Notes under the pieces: generated by a model
Database searches by the model: none
Told to the model about the DNA's origin: nothing
Seen by the model: the letters and a program-made list of their open reading frames with translations, nothing else
Position numbers and translations under genes: made by a program
Origin: JBOHCT01 sp050699055
GTDB lineage: Bacteria; Actinomycetota; Actinomycetes; Streptosporangiales; JBOHCT01
Length of the DNA: 7,599 bases
Assembly (NCBI GenBank): GCA_050699055.1
Contig: JBOHCT010000202.1
Span: forward strand, 1 to 7,599
Direction of reading: 5' to 3'
In this document: positions 7,078 to 7,599 of the stretch, piece by piece
Position numbering within the stretch: the first letter of the stretch is position 1
How the letters are laid out: every line of letters starts with the position of its first letter

Positions 7078-7599
7078 TCAGCCGGTGACGGGGAGGCTGC
7101 CCGAGACGGGCTCGGGAGCCGAGGCCTCCGGAGCGTTGCCTCCACCTGGGCCCGGCTGCTCAGTCGGCCCCGGGCCAGGCGTCTCGTGGCCGGCGGTCAT
7201 GCCGCAGTGGGCCTGCGCCACGTTCACGACCTGCCCGAGCTTGGTGCCGTCCAGGAGCTCGACGTGCAGGGCGGTCACGGTCAAGCTGCCGTCGTCCTGC
7301 TTCACCTGCTTGTTGAGGGCGATCTCCGCGACCGGCGAGTCGCTGCCCGGCGGGACGGCGATCGTGGTGTTCGCGGGCACGCTGGTCTCGTCGCCGGGAA
7401 TGACCGGCTTCCCGCCCGCGGTCAGCCCGACGATCTCGACGGCGCCCCGACCGCCCGTGCAGGTGGCCTTGATCACCTCGGCCTTGAGGCCGAGCTTGGG
7501 CGGCCCGAGCCTGAGGTCGACGACCTTGGCCATGGACGCGCCCTGCTGCGCCCCCACGTTGAGGGCCTTGGCGTGGATCAGCGGGTTCTTGTTCGGGAG
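7078..7599 (-). CDS. Secreted choice-of-anchor P-like protein ending in LPVTG, C-terminal fragment
   Basis: The frame is open from the right edge of the window to the TGA at 7078-7080, giving 173 residues. The gene starts outside the window, and a GTG at 7555-7557 is more likely an internal valine. The visible part reads as a beta-rich extracellular domain: NVGAQQGASMAKVVDLRL, then EVIKATCTGG, then a long central stretch, then GSLTVTALHVELLDGTKL and VNVAQAHCG. The two cysteines probably form a disulfide. This pattern (central Cys, DGSLTVTALHV-like strand, late HCG) resembles the actinobacterial choice-of-anchor P family, recognised from memory. A Pro/Gly/Glu-rich linker of about 35 residues then leads to SLPVTG as the last residues. 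LPVTG fits the sortase LPXTG motif, but the hydrophobic segment and basic tail that normally follow are absent. The function is unknown. Confidence 0.75.
   Translation of the reverse strand, partial: LPNKNPLIHAKALNVGAQQGASMAKVVDLRLGPPKLGLKAEVIKATCTGGRGAVEIVGLTAGGKPVIPGDETSVPANTTIAVPPGSDSPVAEIALNKQVKQDDGSLTVTALHVELLDGTKLGQVVNVAQAHCGMTAGHETPGPGPTEQPGPGGGNAPEASAPEPVSGSLPVTG

Overview
The window is very GC-rich. Its signal peptides, lipoproteins and codon use (G or C at most third positions) point to a high-GC actinobacterium, probably a filamentous actinomycete of the Streptosporangiales/Streptomycetales type. That placement is inferred from style and gene families; there is no marker gene here.

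Layout. Positions 1-1777 are read on the minus strand: a lipoprotein solute-binding protein of the peptide/oligopeptide (SBP_bac_5, DppA/OppA) family, followed 9 nt later by the N-terminus of a second exported protein that runs off the left edge. A 259-bp divergent intergenic region (1778-2036) separates this unit from a plus-strand CUT1-type carbohydrate ABC importer. The importer consists of a Tat-exported lipoprotein sugar-binding protein (2037-3395), two MalF/MalG-type permeases (3405-4352, 4377-5303) and a MsiK/UgpC/MalK-type ATPase (5577-6653). The sugar-binding protein would capture an unidentified sugar or oligosaccharide outside the membrane, the two permeases form the channel, and the ATPase docks on their EAA loops. 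No transcriptional regulator or glycoside hydrolase is present to suggest the substrate.

Non-coding structure. The genes of the importer are tightly packed except for a 273-bp gap before the ATPase. This gap looks like an insertion: about 240 bp flanked by a 9-bp direct repeat, with 18-bp imperfect inverted ends that sit exactly against the repeats. Removing it restores a 24-nt gap, the same as between the two permeases. Downstream of the ATPase, 6654-7077 has no gene. It holds an array of six related GTGGTCCCG-like units, three pointing each way and mostly 20-21 bp apart, resembling the fused ends of an IS with multiple terminal repeats. It also holds a 10-bp palindrome and a perfect 19-bp hairpin that probably terminates the last gene.

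The right edge (7078-7599, minus strand) is the C-terminal part of a secreted protein resembling the actinobacterial choice-of-anchor P family. It ends exactly at LPVTG, a sortase-like motif with no hydrophobic or charged tail after it.

The genes are recognisable families. The most unusual signals are the two possible mobile-element remnants and the tail-less LPVTG protein.
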